46,997 nt of DNA, taken from positions 1 to 46,997 of the forward strand of contig CAZXWN010000005.1 of the NCBI GenBank assembly GCA_964644695.1, in the 5' to 3' direction. The position numbers and the translations under genes were made by a program. A model generated the notes under the pieces. That model ran no database searches. It had not been told where the DNA came from and saw only the letters and a program-made list of their open reading frames with translations. Origin of the DNA: CAZXWN01 sp964644695 [NCBI: uncultured bacterium]. GTDB lineage: Bacteria > UBP4 > UBA4092. Positions 1-8,451 of the stretch are shown here, piece by piece; the stretch's first letter is position 1; every line of letters begins with the position of its first letter.

Positions 1-36
1 ACGGAGTTGCTCCGAGCAGGTCCGTGGATGATTCGT
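1..36 (-). repeat. Partial copy of the palindromic interspersed repeat, cut by the window edge
   Basis: The first 36 bases, read on the minus strand, begin ACGAATCATCCACGGACC and then run through a GC-rich centre to the window edge. This is the same element as the complete copy at 28574-28624: the arm is identical, the spacing is the same and only the central loop differs at a few bases. The remaining part of the second arm would lie outside the window. Confidence 0.85.
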
Positions 37-55
37 CGGCAGAAAATGGATATAA

Positions 56-95
56 AAGAAAAACCGGAGAGATTCATTTGAACCTCTCCAGTTGA
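56..95 (-). terminator. Rho-independent terminator after gspD
   Basis: On the minus strand a 10-bp stem (AACTGGAGAG with CTCTCCGGTT, one wobble pair) is followed by a T run. It lies just past the gspD stop codon and closes the long secretion operon. Confidence 0.8.
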
Positions 96-109
96 TTTAT
101 GGTGATTGA

Positions 110-2443
110 TTATTTACCTTTCTTGCGTTGCTCTTTGATTTCTTCCAGTTTTTTCAGATCCGGTGCAGAGACATTATTTAAATCTTCCGGAGTCCGAATA
201 ACATGCGGAGTCAAGAACACCATCAGCTCCGTTTTTTCCTTGGTCTTACTGGAGGATTGGAAGAATTTACCCACCAGAGGAACATCACCCAGCAATGGCA
301 CTTTAGTAACCGTTTCCGTAAAGTCATCTTTCATCAAGCCGCCAATAATGACAGTTGCACCATCACGGACCATCACTTCAGTTTCAGCCTCCCGGTTAGC
401 AATAACGGGTGCCTCATAGTAAGTCACTTCTTCAATCTTGGAAATAACAGGATGAACATTCATGGAGACATATCCATCAGGATTGATTTTAGGAGTCACC
501 GTCAAAGTAATACCAACATCCTGATAGTTATAAGAATTATAAACAGAGCCTGTATCCGTCACCTGTCTGCTTGTCAGGAAAGGAATCTTCCGACCCACTT
601 TAACCGTGGCTGCGGAGTTATCACTCGTTAAGACTCTTGGAGTGGAAAGAATGTTCAATTTACTGTCTTTCTTCATGGCCTGAACCATAGCTCCGACATT
701 ATCATTTCCAATGGAGTACCTTAACCCACCGTTAAAGAGAGATTGAAGTGAGAAATTCGTCGATGCCATAGAGGTGATGGACTGCCCTAACCAATGTCCC
801 GTAGTCGTAAATAAGCTCCATTCAATTCCCAGTTCGCTGTCATCATTCAATGACCGCTCCGCCACCAGGACTTCAATCAACACCTGCGGCCGGGCATAAT
901 CCAAATCCTGTACCATTTTCTTGATTACTTCATAGTTTCTGGGGGAAGTTAAAAACAGTAATGAGTTAGTGTCTTTATCCGCCTGCACCTGAACCTGTCC
1001 AGCTAAAGTAGAGGTCTTAGCCTGAGCTGCTGTTTGGGTAACTCGAACCTGGTTATTAAAATTATTGGTCCGGGTCGTTCCAGATGTTCCGGAGGTCCCT
1101 GAGGTCGAAGATAACAGGTTGCGGATAATAGTGGCCAGTGCGGAAGCATCACCATGTTGTAAATGAATGACCAGTGTACCTTCCTGCTCAGTGGCATCTT
1201 TATCCAGCTGATCCACCAGCAATGATAATGTTTCCATATCAGCCGATGGGGCGGAAACAATCAGAGAATTCGTCCGTTCATCAACAGAGAACCTTACCTG
1301 TGTCCGAAGTCGTGACTGAACCAGATCTGTTGCTGAAATATCTGTATTTCCTGAATCCTGATTCTGCTGCTGCATTCTTCGGAAGAAAGCACCTGGACCG
1401 CCCCCCATATCAGAAGACTGGGTGGAGGTATTATCCTGTTTGAAAATCGTATTCAAGGTGGACATCAAAGTTGTCGCATCTGCGTTTCTTAAAGTAAAGA
1501 TGCGTATCTGTGTTGAACTCACCTGAGGTGTATCCAGAGCCTTTACGATTTCGGCAATTCTTCGGGCATTAGCGGCACTGTCGGTAATAATCAATGTGTT
1601 GCTCCGGGTATTAGCCGACATATCTGCCCGTTTACTGACCAGCGTTGTCAGGTCTTTTCGAGTCTGATACGCATCCAGATAGGTCAAGGGCAGAACCAGA
1701 GTAATATATTCATCGCTATTGGGAATATCTTCCGGTCTTACGGCTTTTTTGACTGGAACATTAACCGTCTTTGCGGCATCAATAGCGACAATTTTCAGTG
1801 TCTTTTCAGAACGAATTGCTGTATATCCTTTAATTGCCAAAGCAGAGTTCAATACTCCAAAAGCATCTTCCAGAGTCACGGTACCATCACTGATAATGGT
1901 GATATCACCACTGATGTCGGTATCTTTAATAATAGTCAGTCCACTGATTTGATTAAAAAACCGCAGGACCTGGTCAATACTGGCTTTATCAAAATACATT
2001 GAAAACCGTTTTTCATTGTTTGCTCTGTATTGACGGCCATATTCCCGGCTGTTACCGGTAACAACACTACCCGTAGTATTCTGTGATGGAGTTGTTGAAG
2101 TGTTAGGCCCCATATTCGCATTATCATTTACACCCGGCATCATGGAGGTGTTTAAGCCACTGGCATCATTCTCCGCAGACACCTCTATTGCAGGAACGGG
2201 CATTCCTATCGCCTCTGGGGGAGGCGGTGTATCCACATTCATAGCCGGTGGCTGTACTTGGTCACTAGAAACTTCCGGCTCAGCCGTTGTCGTGGCCGGT
2301 GCCTGAGGCTCCCCAGCCGCCGGACCAGCGGAAACGGTCACCTGCAACCCATTATCCGGAGGTGCTTCCTGCGTTTGTCCTTGATAGGGCATCATATTGA
2401 GTGCCACAATTATCACACATAAAAGAAAGGTTCTTAATTTCAC
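110..2443 (-). CDS. gspD: Type II secretion system secretin GspD
   Basis: Outer-membrane channel of the type II secretion system, 777 aa. An N-terminal signal peptide (about residues 1-24) is followed by a low-complexity Pro/Thr/Asn-rich stretch to about residue 140. Then come an N0-like domain (about 147-220), three N1-N3 repeats (about 245-515) and the secretin beta-barrel domain (about 520-750). The barrel domain carries the family hallmarks VLIEVLVAE near 521 and VPLLGDVPLVG near 715. The gene starts at GTG, overlapping the stop of the preceding lipoprotein gene in a GTGA junction, with GGAGG seven bases upstream. It is the last gene of the gsp run and ends at a terminator. The long disordered N-terminal insert before N0 is unusual but common in lesser-known phyla. 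Family assignment is secure; the secreted substrates are unknown. Confidence 0.97.
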   Translation of the reverse strand: MKLRTFLLCVIIVALNMMPYQGQTQEAPPDNGLQVTVSAGPAAGEPQAPATTTAEPEVSSDQVQPPAMNVDTPPPPEAIGMPVPAIEVSAENDASGLNTSMMPGVNDNANMGPNTSTTPSQNTTGSVVTGNSREYGRQYRANNEKRFSMYFDKASIDQVLRFFNQISGLTIIKDTDISGDITIISDGTVTLEDAFGVLNSALAIKGYTAIRSEKTLKIVAIDAAKTVNVPVKKAVRPEDIPNSDEYITLVLPLTYLDAYQTRKDLTTLVSKRADMSANTRSNTLIITDSAANARRIAEIVKALDTPQVSSTQIRIFTLRNADATTLMSTLNTIFKQDNTSTQSSDMGGGPGAFFRRMQQQNQDSGNTDISATDLVQSRLRTQVRFSVDERTNSLIVSAPSADMETLSLLVDQLDKDATEQEGTLVIHLQHGDASALATIIRNLLSSTSGTSGTSGTTRTNNFNNQVRVTQTAAQAKTSTLAGQVQVQADKDTNSLLFLTSPRNYEVIKKMVQDLDYARPQVLIEVLVAERSLNDDSELGIEWSLFTTTGHWLGQSITSMASTNFSLQSLFNGGLRYSIGNDNVGAMVQAMKKDSKLNILSTPRVLTSDNSAATVKVGRKIPFLTSRQVTDTGSVYNSYNYQDVGITLTVTPKINPDGYVSMNVHPVISKIEEVTYYEAPVIANREAETEVMVRDGATVIIGGLMKDDFTETVTKVPLLGDVPLVGKFFQSSSKTKEKTELMVFLTPHVIRTPEDLNNVSAPDLKKLEEIKEQRKKGK

Positions 2444-3162
2444 TTTAATTCCTCCTCTTGTTGCTGCCGGCGGCGGCGTAACCGCTCTTCCAGTGATTCA
2501 TTTGCGCCTCCTGTACTGGGGACGCTTCCAGTGATTTGAGTCTGATTTTGTGTATTAGGTTGATTTTGAACTCGACGATTTCGCCGAGAGGATCTACTGA
2601 ATTGATTATCATTTGAAGTAAAGGAGATACCTCCGGAGGACACACTAACAGCAGGTTTCACTGCCACCGGAACGGAGGCACTGCTGATAGTTCCTGGAAG
2701 TTCCACTTCATCACCTACCCGCAAAACGCGTGTTTCACGAGTTGTATCTAAAACAACGGTCAACATTCCTTCGGCGATATTCAATATGCGATAAGCACCT
2801 AACTGTTTATCAACTTTCAGGAACTTCATATCTCCTGTTTCCCGATTCTCCACAGAAACCAGGGCTTCCCGGCCATTGAATCCCGTACCTGTAATAAGTA
2901 GTTTTTGCAAAACCGGAGGTGGCGGAGGCGTTGATTCTTCCTTGAATTCAATGGCTGCAAGTTGAGCCTGCCGCTGTTCCGGTGGAGAGAAAACATCTTT
3001 TTCCTTAATAAAGGCAATCAGGTCCCGAGTCGTGGCAGTTGATAAGGTTTTCGCTTTGGCAGCCGGTTTAGTGGCCTTCTTTACCGGGGCTGTATTTTTT
3101 GAACACCCTGCCGATAAAAGCAGTATTCCAATCAAACAACCGACATAGAGGTTTTGATTCAT
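2440..3162 (-). CDS. GspC/PilP-like lipoprotein of the type II secretion system
   Basis: A 240-aa protein placed between gspM and gspD, where an inner-membrane-to-secretin connector is expected. Residues 1-20 form a lipoprotein signal ending in LLSAGC, so Cys20 is the likely lipidated residue. The middle (about 85-165) has the shape of a PilP/GspC homology region (ITGTGFNGREALV, then a ...VGDEVELPG end), preceded by a Pro run (PPPPPV). The C-terminus is Gln/Arg-rich and probably disordered. I chose the ATG at 3162 because AGGAGG lies nine bases upstream; a TTG at 3171 abuts that site. Classical GspC has an inner-membrane helix instead of a lipid anchor, so the role as GspC or PilP substitute is inferred from position and domain shape, not from recognisable overall similarity. 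Confidence 0.7.
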   Translation of the reverse strand: MNQNLYVGCLIGILLLSAGCSKNTAPVKKATKPAAKAKTLSTATTRDLIAFIKEKDVFSPPEQRQAQLAAIEFKEESTPPPPPVLQKLLITGTGFNGREALVSVENRETGDMKFLKVDKQLGAYRILNIAEGMLTVVLDTTRETRVLRVGDEVELPGTISSASVPVAVKPAVSVSSGGISFTSNDNQFSRSSRRNRRVQNQPNTQNQTQITGSVPSTGGANESLEERLRRRRQQQEEELK

Positions 3163-3163
3163 G

Positions 3164-3712
3164 TTATTCAACCTCCTGAACAGTCTTTGTCCGACGCGCG
3201 GCAGTGGGAGCTTCCGTTAACACCAATGTACTAAGCGTCACGGTGGCTATCATGACCGATTCTTCACGATTGCTCGCCAATCGGAGTTTATTGACACGCG
3301 TCATCTGCGCGGGTGCTTCAGCCTGCTGGATAAATTTCATCACGCTCTCCAGGCTTCCATTAAATTCCGCATCAAAAGTCATCTCACTGAAAGCCCCTTT
3401 ATTCAGGGAAGTGCCAGGACGAACGGCCGAAATTGCCACACCGGCATCAGTAGCCCACTTCTCGATGTTGGCGAGGATCCTGGCCGTGGATGCCGTTTGA
3501 TTTTCAATCGTGGACTGGGAATACTGAGCCAGCGACGGGTTGGATTTCAGTTTACGGACCTTCACCAGATTTGTTTCAAGGGTACTGATTTTCTTATTCA
3601 CCTGATGCCAGTTATCCAGCAGAGGAATACCCGCAAAATGATATAAGAGAATCAGAATCAATAGTGAAGCTCCGACAGCAATCGTTTTCTTTTCACGAGG
3701 CTTTAGTTTCAT
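3164..3712 (-). CDS. gspM: GspM/PilO-like inner-membrane assembly protein
   Basis: A 182-aa bitopic protein: short basic cytoplasmic N-terminus, one membrane helix at about residues 12-27, a coiled-coil-prone stretch (HQVNKKISTLETNLVKVRKLK), then a ferredoxin-like periplasmic domain. This is the layout of GspM and PilO, which pair with GspL/PilN to form the inner-membrane platform. Its start overlaps the end of the gspL-like gene by four bases (ATGA), showing translational coupling. Sequence similarity in this family is low, so the call relies on architecture and on its place after GspL and before the secretin. Confidence 0.8.
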   Translation of the reverse strand: MKLKPREKKTIAVGASLLILILLYHFAGIPLLDNWHQVNKKISTLETNLVKVRKLKSNPSLAQYSQSTIENQTASTARILANIEKWATDAGVAISAVRPGTSLNKGAFSEMTFDAEFNGSLESVMKFIQQAEAPAQMTRVNKLRLASNREESVMIATVTLSTLVLTEAPTAARRTKTVQEVE

Positions 3713-5151
3713 GATTGGCCTCCTGTCTTCTTTGTTGTCGATGCAGGTTTTGTGGAACGGATCTTAAGAGATAGACCAAATTCCATCGGATAATCCGCAT
3801 TCTTCCGAGCGCCCCGAATATAAGTCAGTTTGGTTCCGGTAAATTTCCCAGAGTCATTAATCCGGGTCAGTAGTTCAGAGACAGCTTGGCTGGAGCGCGC
3901 CTGCCCCACAATCACGATGTCCCGCGTTCGGTCAAAAGTCATAATGTTCATATAGGCATCATCTCCCCAGATTTCCGATAAAGTTTCCATAATCGGCAAG
4001 ACACTTACCTGGTCTTTCTTGAATTGCTGAAAGCGTCCCATGTCACTCGAAACTTTTTCCAGATGTGTCACGATGCCCTTATATTTGGAATATTCGTTTT
4101 CCAGTTTTCGCAGCTTCATCTGCCGCTGCGCAAGGACACCCCACCCGATAGCCAGAGCAAAAATCAAGACAACAAATCCGGCAATCACTCGATGAATCAT
4201 TCGCGGTGAAGTGACAGGCGCTTCAGTAAAGAGGCGGGGATGAATGAAATCAATATAAAGCCCCGGAGTCGAAGGAAGTAATATACCCGCTGAGGCTAAC
4301 GCCATACGCCCATCAGGCATAGGTAGAGGGGGTTGTATCTGGACAATATCCACTCGATGTTGAAAAAATCGGTCTAATATCTGCAAATCTGTAATTGAAC
4401 CATTTTCAGCACACAACCGATAGGACCATTGATCCACACCCGCAGTGTTTGATGTAATCGCCATCAAACTACGCGTCGTTTCCACAGCAAGTTCGCGCAG
4501 TCTTTCATCAAGAGAAGCACCGCTTAATGTCACATTACGGCAGAACGCCAAGAGATTTCCTTTGCTGATAATAATATCAGCGGCACTTTCCTGTAACCGG
4601 ATATCAACACGATTGGCGGGCGTTTCGGGGAGCAATGAAAATGCTCTCCAGAGAGAAAGACTGTTTACTTCAATCGCATCAATCTTCAATCCGGCGGTTT
4701 TAGCAATCTGCTGGTAGGTTTCCAGCAACTCTTTCCGGAGAGAGAAAACAACAACCTGACGATCTCCGTCATGGGTCGTCCCCGTTATGATGTAATCCGA
4801 AACAACAGAGTCCAAGGGAAGAGTAAGAACTCGTTCTAACTGAAGTTCAATCATCTGCCGATTTTCTTCATCCGTCCCCTCAGTAACAGTCAACTCCGTC
4901 CAAAGCACATGCTGCCGGGGAACACTGAACCGAACAGGATGGCCGGATAATCCTTCCTGCCGTAATACCATCTTGAGCCATTCGCCTAAACCGACAGTAT
5001 TTTCCCAATTTACATTTTCGGGATACGGTATTTTTCTTACCGCTGTAAAAACAGGTGTTCCTCCCCGATTATCCGCTATTGATAATCGGAGACACTTGTC
5101 ATCCAGCTCTATACCTGTCAGGGATGCGTGTGAAGGTTTCAACATACTCAT
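3709..5151 (-). CDS. gspL: GspL-type (PilM-PilN-like) inner-membrane protein
   Basis: A 480-aa protein with an N-terminal actin/PilM-like cytoplasmic fold (about residues 10-300, starting LTGIELDDKCLRLSIAD), a membrane helix at about 322-341, a short coiled coil, and a C-terminal PilN-like ferredoxin domain. In type II systems GspL binds the ATPase GspE through its cytoplasmic domain and GspM through its periplasmic domain. The gene sits directly between gspK and gspM with a four-base overlap to gspM. The PilM-to-PilN fusion layout is the normal GspL architecture. There is no sign of truncation. Confidence 0.85.
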   Translation of the reverse strand: MSMLKPSHASLTGIELDDKCLRLSIADNRGGTPVFTAVRKIPYPENVNWENTVGLGEWLKMVLRQEGLSGHPVRFSVPRQHVLWTELTVTEGTDEENRQMIELQLERVLTLPLDSVVSDYIITGTTHDGDRQVVVFSLRKELLETYQQIAKTAGLKIDAIEVNSLSLWRAFSLLPETPANRVDIRLQESAADIIISKGNLLAFCRNVTLSGASLDERLRELAVETTRSLMAITSNTAGVDQWSYRLCAENGSITDLQILDRFFQHRVDIVQIQPPLPMPDGRMALASAGILLPSTPGLYIDFIHPRLFTEAPVTSPRMIHRVIAGFVVLIFALAIGWGVLAQRQMKLRKLENEYSKYKGIVTHLEKVSSDMGRFQQFKKDQVSVLPIMETLSEIWGDDAYMNIMTFDRTRDIVIVGQARSSQAVSELLTRINDSGKFTGTKLTYIRGARKNADYPMEFGLSLKIRSTKPASTTKKTGGQS

Positions 5152-5154
5152 AAT

Positions 5155-6432
5155 TTATAATCCTGCTCCCAGATATGATATATCCCGAAAATATAGATAT
5201 TGAATCGGGATGACGGACCTATCTACCACAGCCATCAATCGCACTTTTCCCTGTCTGCCAGACAATGCCCCAACAGACTGGATAGTAAACTGTGATGACC
5301 GCAGTGTAATTGAATCACTGGCTTTTTTCATACTTGCTTTTCCGATTGCGGATGCCACTTGCCCTAAATCTGTGAAAGGACCTTCGGCGCCGATCCGGCG
5401 TTCTATGATTTTGTCAGCAGCTGTTTCATCTATCCCGGGGATAGCTAACAATACCTCCCGGGGTGCCGTATTAACATTGACCAGTCCAATCAATTTTTCT
5501 CTTTGGGAAGTCGTAATATAATCGGCAATCGCACCAAATTTGGCATTGGTGATTCCATTCACATCCAACAAGTCCGCAATCGTCTGAAATTGTCGGTTAC
5601 GACGCGCACTTATAATGTTCGAAATATCCGAGTTGGTTAATCCATAATTACTGAGTTGCCGTAAATCATTTTGCCGAGCCTGATTGATATTGATACGCTT
5701 GGTTCCATCAAAGGCCTGGTTCCAGTCATAGGAATAAACAGTGATATAGGGATACATTCCCTTATCCAAAGTCCCGTCAGAATTATCCGGAGGGAAACTG
5801 CCATCCCCATCATTCTCATTCGGATCCAAAACACCATTGAGATTTGCGTCTTCTCCATATAACAGGGCCGGTGTCATTCCCTTTACCAGAAGGATTTCTT
5901 CAATCGTATCGAATGGCGCATTTTTACACAGGTATGGCGTTGACAGCTGTGAATAATACTCATCTTTGGCGCCCAATGCAGAGGCTTTAGCTGTCGCACT
6001 GCGCCAGTCAATAATGGAGTCAGCAATAATTTCATCCACACCCGGGAGTTTCATCAGGGTTTCTTTGGATGCTGAGTTTATATTGATTTTGGAATTTTCA
6101 TCCATTAAGCCATACTCCGTTTTATTCTCATCCGTCCGGTTTTCTATAAACAATGTATATGTACCCTCACCACATGCAACCTGGTTAAAATTCTCTTCAG
6201 GTAACCTTAGTTTTCCGGTCAGTGTCCCACGTTCAGTGGAATCACTGGCCAGCAAGGCGATGCTCCATTCAATCCCTGATTTCGCCAACTGCATATTTTT
6301 CATTCGGCTTATATCATTAGCCGCAATCCGATACTCCACTAACATCGTATGACCAAACCCAATAGCCATAGCGCTTAAGATAACAAGCAACCACAAAACG
6401 ACCAATAATATGACACCCCGGTTCGGAGTCAT
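5155..6432 (-). CDS. gspK: Type II secretion minor pseudopilin GspK
   Basis: A 425-aa minor pseudopilin that caps the pseudopilus tip together with GspI and GspJ. The N-terminus (MTPNRG followed by VILLVVLWLLVILS) is a prepilin leader plus hydrophobic helix. Further in are two helix-hairpin-helix-like segments (LMKLPGVDEIIADSIIDWR and LLAIPGIDETAADKII), typical of GspK. An acidic loop DANLNGVLDPNENDGDG looks like a calcium-binding site, in keeping with calcium binding by this subunit. The start at 6432 is preferred because AAAGGA lies eight bases upstream; an ATG at 6441 overlapping the gspJ stop is the alternative. It is much larger than the other pseudopilins, as usual for GspK. Confidence 0.93.
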   Translation of the reverse strand: MTPNRGVILLVVLWLLVILSAMAIGFGHTMLVEYRIAANDISRMKNMQLAKSGIEWSIALLASDSTERGTLTGKLRLPEENFNQVACGEGTYTLFIENRTDENKTEYGLMDENSKININSASKETLMKLPGVDEIIADSIIDWRSATAKASALGAKDEYYSQLSTPYLCKNAPFDTIEEILLVKGMTPALLYGEDANLNGVLDPNENDGDGSFPPDNSDGTLDKGMYPYITVYSYDWNQAFDGTKRININQARQNDLRQLSNYGLTNSDISNIISARRNRQFQTIADLLDVNGITNAKFGAIADYITTSQREKLIGLVNVNTAPREVLLAIPGIDETAADKIIERRIGAEGPFTDLGQVASAIGKASMKKASDSITLRSSQFTIQSVGALSGRQGKVRLMAVVDRSVIPIQYLYFRDISYLGAGL

Positions 6433-6437
6433 GGTCT

Positions 6438-7067
6438 TCATCCTTTGGGCAACCTGAGTGCTGTCGTGTACCATGCAACGCCTTCATCACTATTGTCATC
6501 CGTGATACCGATGGTGATAGATATTTGTTTCGGTAAAGCAGCTGTATCCGTCCATTCCTCCAGCCATTCACTCCCGTCATAATATTGGAAGTGGAGACTG
6601 ACCACATCAGGAGATATCATCTGCCATGACACATTTTCCGATTCGGGATAAGTCACATACGGATTAACCACCCGTATCAATCCTGTTTTACCCGTATCAG
6701 GCATCGTATCCATGGCATATCGGACAATCATGGAATCTGAAGTAGGTCCGATATTCCAGTCAATCACCTGATTCATGGCAGTGAACTCCAACGTATCCTG
6801 ATACATACTGCCTTCAGAATATGTCGTTGCTGTAAAAGTCCAGTTTGGATACGAACTTGATAAACTCACTGTCATTAAATCACTTTCAATAAAATCCATG
6901 ACCAGCCGGGCTGTCTGATTCTTCCGTGATAGCAGATTCCCTTTACGATTAGACTTCACTCCGGCATTCAATGTTTCATAGATAGCTGTTGCCAATACCA
7001 GGGCAATAATCATGGCTGTTAACAACTCAATTAATGTGAAACCACGATTTCCTCTTAACCCGGTCAT
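6438..7067 (-). CDS. gspJ: Type II secretion minor pseudopilin GspJ
   Basis: A 209-aa minor pseudopilin. The prepilin peptidase site is at GNRG/FTLIELLTAMIIALVLA, giving a methylated Phe at +1 and the conserved Glu at +5. The rest is a beta-rich globular domain. Size and the gene order H-I-J-K support GspJ. The start codon overlaps the gspI stop (ATGA), and the gene end overlaps or abuts gspK, so the pseudopilins are translationally coupled. GspJ works with GspI and GspK in initiating the pseudopilus in the periplasm. Confidence 0.9.
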   Translation of the reverse strand: MTGLRGNRGFTLIELLTAMIIALVLATAIYETLNAGVKSNRKGNLLSRKNQTARLVMDFIESDLMTVSLSSSYPNWTFTATTYSEGSMYQDTLEFTAMNQVIDWNIGPTSDSMIVRYAMDTMPDTGKTGLIRVVNPYVTYPESENVSWQMISPDVVSLHFQYYDGSEWLEEWTDTAALPKQISITIGITDDNSDEGVAWYTTALRLPKG

Positions 7068-7468
7068 TCGCTGCTTCCCTCACTGCTGCCATCCGTCAAG
7101 GAAGTAATACCTCTTTCAGCAAATAACCGCGTCACCGTCAATGAGGTCTCACTGTTATTTCTCTTCCAGTAAACAGACAAATTCATCTGCACTAAATTCT
7201 CTAAATCTGTTGTTTCAACTTCAGCGACCCACCGGTAATCAGGATAATCATCGCCAAAATCACCTTCATCACTTTGCAGAGAAGTGAAAGGTAATGATTC
7301 AAATTCAGCTAATTTTTGTTCCAGTAAAAATCGGGCTACCGTGGACTGGTCTGAAGCACCCATCGCCTTTAATCCGGCAGAAAAAGCCTGAGCAATCAAC
7401 ACCAACCCCACAACCACTAAAGTCATGGCTATCAGGACCTCTACCAATGTAAATCCCCGATACTTCAT
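7064..7468 (-). CDS. gspI: Type II secretion minor pseudopilin GspI
   Basis: A 134-aa minor pseudopilin with a very short leader and cleavage site YRG/FTLVEVLIAMTLVVVGL, followed by a hydrophobic helix and a small globular domain. Length, position between gspH and gspJ, and ATGA overlaps at both ends support GspI. It forms the tip complex with GspJ and GspK. Confidence 0.88.
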   Translation of the reverse strand: MKYRGFTLVEVLIAMTLVVVGLVLIAQAFSAGLKAMGASDQSTVARFLLEQKLAEFESLPFTSLQSDEGDFGDDYPDYRWVAEVETTDLENLVQMNLSVYWKRNNSETSLTVTRLFAERGITSLTDGSSEGSSE

Positions 7469-7995
7469 GACTGTTCATCCGTTGTGGCCTGAGAAAGCAT
7501 TTCAACCCGGCCTGTAAGACCATCAACCTCTACCCAGTTTTCATCACCATTATCATTTTTAAAGATCAATGTCGCATTTACAGTGGAACCCCGGGGAGTA
7601 AAATCCATCGTCACTAAGCCCGATTCAACAGGCGGGTCTGTATTTATCTGAATTGAAGACAGGGTAACGGTGGAATCCAGGGAAACCTGATTTCCCCATT
7701 CACCGGGGGGAGATATAAACTGTCCTAAAGTATCTGAGGAATCAGAAATATAGGTCACCCAGAATTTCTGTTGATCCAAATCACTACTGATTCGATACGT
7801 TACCGTATCCAATACAGCACGAGATCGGGCATATCGAGCATAGGCTATCCAATCCTTTGCCGCAGATTCCACCTTTGTCCTACGGGCAAACCCACCAAAA
7901 GAAGGCATCACAGAAATGGCCATGATCAATACAATCACGACAACAACCATGGTCTCAACTAATGTAAAACCCTCATGGTTTTTGCCCAGGTTCAT
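7465..7995 (-). CDS. gspH: Type II secretion minor pseudopilin GspH
   Basis: A 176-aa pseudopilin with leader and cleavage site HEG/FTLVETMVVVVIVLIMA. The helix is followed by a beta-sandwich-like domain (KDWIAYARYARSRAVLD is the usual GspH helix after the membrane segment). It begins one base after the gspG stop and its end overlaps gspI by four bases. GspH is thought to join the shaft to the tip complex. Confidence 0.88.
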   Translation of the reverse strand: MNLGKNHEGFTLVETMVVVVIVLIMAISVMPSFGGFARRTKVESAAKDWIAYARYARSRAVLDTVTYRISSDLDQQKFWVTYISDSSDTLGQFISPPGEWGNQVSLDSTVTLSSIQINTDPPVESGLVTMDFTPRGSTVNATLIFKNDNGDENWVEVDGLTGRVEMLSQATTDEQS

Positions 7996-7996
7996 A

Positions 7997-8428
7997 TTAC
8001 TTTGATTCTTCCTTTACCCAACTGGTGACATCATCATCAGTACCATCTTCACCATCGGGTCCAATGGAATACAAATCATATCCGGTTGTATTCTGGATAC
8101 CGGGGCATACATAAACATATTCATGGCCCCAGGGATCTTTTGCGATGTCATTTTTGAGATATGGGCCTTTCCAGTTTTTAGGGACTGGATCTGTAGTTGG
8201 TTCTACACGAAGAGCTGCCAAGCCCTGCTCTGTTGTTGGATAACTACCGTTATCCGCTTCATACATATCCAAGGCAGAACCAAACAAACTGCTGACCTGA
8301 GTCTTTGCAGAGGCTTTCCGGGCATCCTCAGTTCGTCCTACAAATCGGGGAAGAACCAACGCAGCCAAAACGCCAATGATAACAACCACTACCAGAATTT
8401 CTACGAGAGTAAAACCTTTATTTTTCAT
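7997..8428 (-). CDS. gspG: Type II secretion major pseudopilin GspG
   Basis: The 143-aa main subunit of the periplasmic pseudopilus that pushes substrates through the secretin. It has a five-residue leader (MKNKG) cut before FTLVEILVVVVIIGVLAALV. The body has the typical GspG segments DNGSYPTTEQGLAAL, NWKGPYL and DPWGHEYVY, and ends with an acidic calcium-binding loop (SIGPDGEDGTDDDVTSW). Every conserved GspG landmark is present, so this is the firmest pseudopilin assignment. It lies 23 bases after gspF. Confidence 0.97.
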   Translation of the reverse strand: MKNKGFTLVEILVVVVIIGVLAALVLPRFVGRTEDARKASAKTQVSSLFGSALDMYEADNGSYPTTEQGLAALRVEPTTDPVPKNWKGPYLKNDIAKDPWGHEYVYVCPGIQNTTGYDLYSIGPDGEDGTDDDVTSWVKEESK

Positions 8429-8451
8429 ACCATTCTCCTTCTGTAAAAAAC

